From the NCBI RefSeq assembly GCF_000423505.1, contig NZ_KE384027.1:1-64000 (forward strand): a stretch of 64,000 nucleotides of DNA, written 5' to 3'. The notes beneath the pieces are model-generated. The model was not told the DNA's origin and searched no databases. It saw only the letters and a program-made list of their open reading frames with translations. Shown piece after piece: positions 62,176 to 64,000 of this stretch. Numbering within the stretch: the stretch's first letter is position 1; the number at the start of each line of letters is the position of its first letter. The position numbers and the translations under genes are program-made. This stretch comes from Pseudoclavibacter soli DSM 23366 (GTDB lineage Bacteria > Actinomycetota > Actinomycetes > Actinomycetales > Microbacteriaceae).

Positions 62176-64000
62176 TCAGTGCTGCGCGCCAGCCGCCGAC
62201 TCTTCAGCTGCCGGGGCGGCCTCTTCGTCGACGTCGAGGCTGCGCTCCTCGTTGCGTGCCACCGAGATCACTCGGTCGTTGTCATCGGGCCGGGCGAACA
62301 CGACGCCCATGGTGTCGCGGCCCTTGGCGGGCACCTCGGCCACTGATGAGCGTATCACCTTGCCACCAGCCAACACGACGAGCACTTCGTCGGCCTCGCC
62401 CACGATCAGCGCACCCGCCAGATCACCGCGGTCGTCGTTGAGCTTGGCCACCTTGATGCCCTTGCCACCGCGCCCCTGCACTCGGTATTCGCCAACGGAT
62501 GTGCGCTTGGCATAGCCGCCTTCGGTCACCACGAAGACAAATGCGTCGTCGTTCGTGCTCTCGTCGCCTTCGGTGTCATGTGCAATCACCGATGCTGACA
62601 GCAGGCAGTCGCCTTCGCGGAACGAGATGCCCTTGACGCCCGAGGTGTCACGCCCCATTGGGCGCAGCGCCTCGTCATCTGCGGTGAACCGCAGACTCAG
62701 CCCCTTGCGAGACACCAGCAGAATGTCGTCGGTGGAGTTGACCAGCAGCGCCGAGACGAGTTCGTCGCCATCGCGCAGGCTCACCGCGATGAGACCGGCC
62801 GAACGGTTCGAGTCGTAGGCGCCGAGCGCAGTCTTCTTGACCAAGCCATTGCGGGTAGCCAGCACCAAGTACTCTGCCTGCTCGTAGTCGGCCAAATCGA
62901 GCACCTGGGCGATCTTTTCATCGGGTGCCAGCGCCAGCAGATTGGCCACATGCTGGCCCTTGGAGTCACGACCAGCCTCGGGCACCTCGTAGGCCTTGGC
63001 ACGGTAGACCCGGCCGGCGTCAGTGAAGAACAGCAGCCAATGGTGCGTGGTGGTCACGAACAGGTGGTCGACGATATCGTCGGCCCGCAGCTGCGCGCCC
63101 TTGACGCCCTTGCCGCCGCGGTGCTGCGAGCGGTAGTTGTCTGAGCGAGTGCGCTTGATGTAGCCCCCGCGGGTCATCGTGATGACCACTTCTTCTTCGG
63201 GAATCAGATCTTCAACCGACATATCGCCGTCGTAGCCCAGCTGAATGTGCGTGCGGCGATCGTCGCCGAACTTGTCGACGATTTCGGTGAGCTCTTCGGC
63301 GATGATCTCGCGCTGACGAGCCTCGTCGGCCAGAATCGCATGGTACTCGGCAATGCGCGCCTGCAGCTCGTTGTACTCATCGGTGATCTTCTGGCGCTCC
63401 AGGGCAGCCAGCTGACGCAGCTGCATGTTGAGAATGGCGCGCGCCTGCAGCTCGTCGATGCCAAGCAGCTTCTGCAGCCCCTCGCGGGCGATCTCGACCG
63501 TGGCGGACGCCCGAATCAGCGCGATGACCTCGTCAAGCGCGTCAAGCGCCTTGAGATAGCCCTCGAGAATGTGGGCGCGCTCTTCGGCCTTGCGCAGACG
63601 GAAGCGCGTGCGCCGCACGATGACCTCGACCTGGTGGGTGACCCACAGCGACACAAACTGGTCGATCGTGAGGGTACGCGGCACCCCATCGACCAGCGCG
63701 AGCATGTTGGCGCCGAAATTGTCTTGCAGCTGGGTGTGCTTGTACAGATTGTTAAGCACGACCTTGGCCACGGCGTCACGCTTGAGCACGATGACCAGAC
63801 GCTGACCGGTACGGCCCGAGGTCTCGTCGCGAATGTCGGCAATGCCTGCGACGCGCCCATCTTTGACCAGCTCGGCGATCTTAATCGCCAAGTTGTCGGG
63901 GTTGACCTGGTACGGAAGCTCGGTGATCACCAGACAGGTGCGATTGTGAATCTCTTCGATGTTGACCACGGCACGCATGGTGATCGAACCGCGCCCGGTG
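62176..64000 (-). CDS. gyrA: DNA gyrase subunit A, C-terminal part (5' truncated by window)
   Basis: About 608 codons are visible; the N-terminal part with the catalytic tyrosine lies outside the window. Visible blocks are [15 protein letters not shown], the coiled-coil and tower region ([20 protein letters not shown]), and six-bladed C-terminal beta-pinwheel repeats including the GyrA-box variant QHRGGKG. The C-terminus is a short acidic Ala/Glu tail. It introduces negative supercoils with GyrB, encoded beyond the right edge. Confidence 0.97.
   Translation of the reverse strand, partial: TGRGSITMRAVVNIEEIHNRTCLVITELPYQVNPDNLAIKIAELVKDGRVAGIADIRDETSGRTGQRLVIVLKRDAVAKVVLNNLYKHTQLQDNFGANMLALVDGVPRTLTIDQFVSLWVTHQVEVIVRRTRFRLRKAEERAHILEGYLKALDALDEVIALIRASATVEIAREGLQKLLGIDELQARAILNMQLRQLAALERQKITDEYNELQARIAEYHAILADEARQREIIAEELTEIVDKFGDDRRTHIQLGYDGDMSVEDLIPEEEVVITMTRGGYIKRTRSDNYRSQHRGGKGVKGAQLRADDIVDHLFVTTTHHWLLFFTDAGRVYRAKAYEVPEAGRDSKGQHVANLLALAPDEKIAQVLDLADYEQAEYLVLATRNGLVKKTALGAYDSNRSAGLIAVSLRDGDELVSALLVNSTDDILLVSRKGLSLRFTADDEALRPMGRDTSGVKGISFREGDCLLSASVIAHDTEGDESTNDDAFVFVVTEGGYAKRTSVGEYRVQGRGGKGIKVAKLNDDRGDLAGALIVGEADEVLVVLAGGKVIRSSVAEVPAKGRDTMGVVFARPDDNDRVISVARNEERSLDVDEEAAPAAEESAAGAQH

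Overview
The window is a high-G+C actinobacterial chromosome segment, most likely from the order Micrococcales (possibly Microbacteriaceae; the family is inferred, not proven). Three things point there. The right end carries the classic origin-proximal actinobacterial block: gyrA, a DUF3566 protein, tRNA-Ile and tRNA-Ala, then cyclophilin, rhomboid, crgA, class E sortase, pabA, pknB/pknA, pbpA, rodA, pstP, fhaB and fhaA. Actinobacterial markers occur elsewhere (nucS, an SCO4848-like membrane protein, an LCP protein). Many genes begin directly at a TANNNT promoter box with no leader, as is common in Actinobacteria. gyrA runs off the right edge, so oriC lies beyond it.

Layout. 1-3.4 kb: the 3' end of an RTX protein followed by a translationally coupled type I secretion ABC exporter and HlyD-type adaptor, unusual for a single-membrane organism. 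3.5-12.1 kb: a TetR-controlled MMPL exporter, an LssY-like membrane protein, an Nramp metal importer, a DedA protein, an alpha/beta hydrolase and a TauE/SafE permease. 12.1-16.6 kb: tRNA-Ser(GCT), an LCP cell-wall ligase, NucS, a MATE exporter and intergenic repeat clusters. 16.6-25.9 kb: a PEBP-like protein, an M13 peptidase, small membrane proteins, a dacC-like carboxypeptidase in an overlapping operon with an EndoU RNase-like protein and a small acidic protein, then YbaK, a nitroreductase, an F420/NADP-type reductase and an aldehyde dehydrogenase.

25.9-43.2 kb: GlsB, an MprF-like lysyl-phospholipid synthase with an esterase and TrhO, a lipase coupled to an orphan DNA methyltransferase, a solute-binding lipoprotein, pheA, an AbiEi/DUF559-like gene flanked by two copies of a palindromic repeat, a lipid kinase, serS, a HAD phosphatase, tRNA-Ser(TGA), a glycosyltransferase and a HerA-like ATPase. 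42.4-47.9 kb: a ugp-type ABC importer (binding protein, two permeases and a divergent ATPase) with a glycerophosphodiesterase, together suggesting glycerophosphodiester or glycerol-3-phosphate use. 48-64 kb: the conserved growth and cell-division regulation cluster and gyrase.

No insertion sequence, prophage or CRISPR array was seen. The most notable signals are the RTX/type I secretion operon, the EndoU operon, several unrelated families of short inverted intergenic repeats (around 12.1-12.3, 14.8, 16.4-16.6, 34.9/36.2, 47.9 and 61.3 kb), and the widespread leaderless gene starts.
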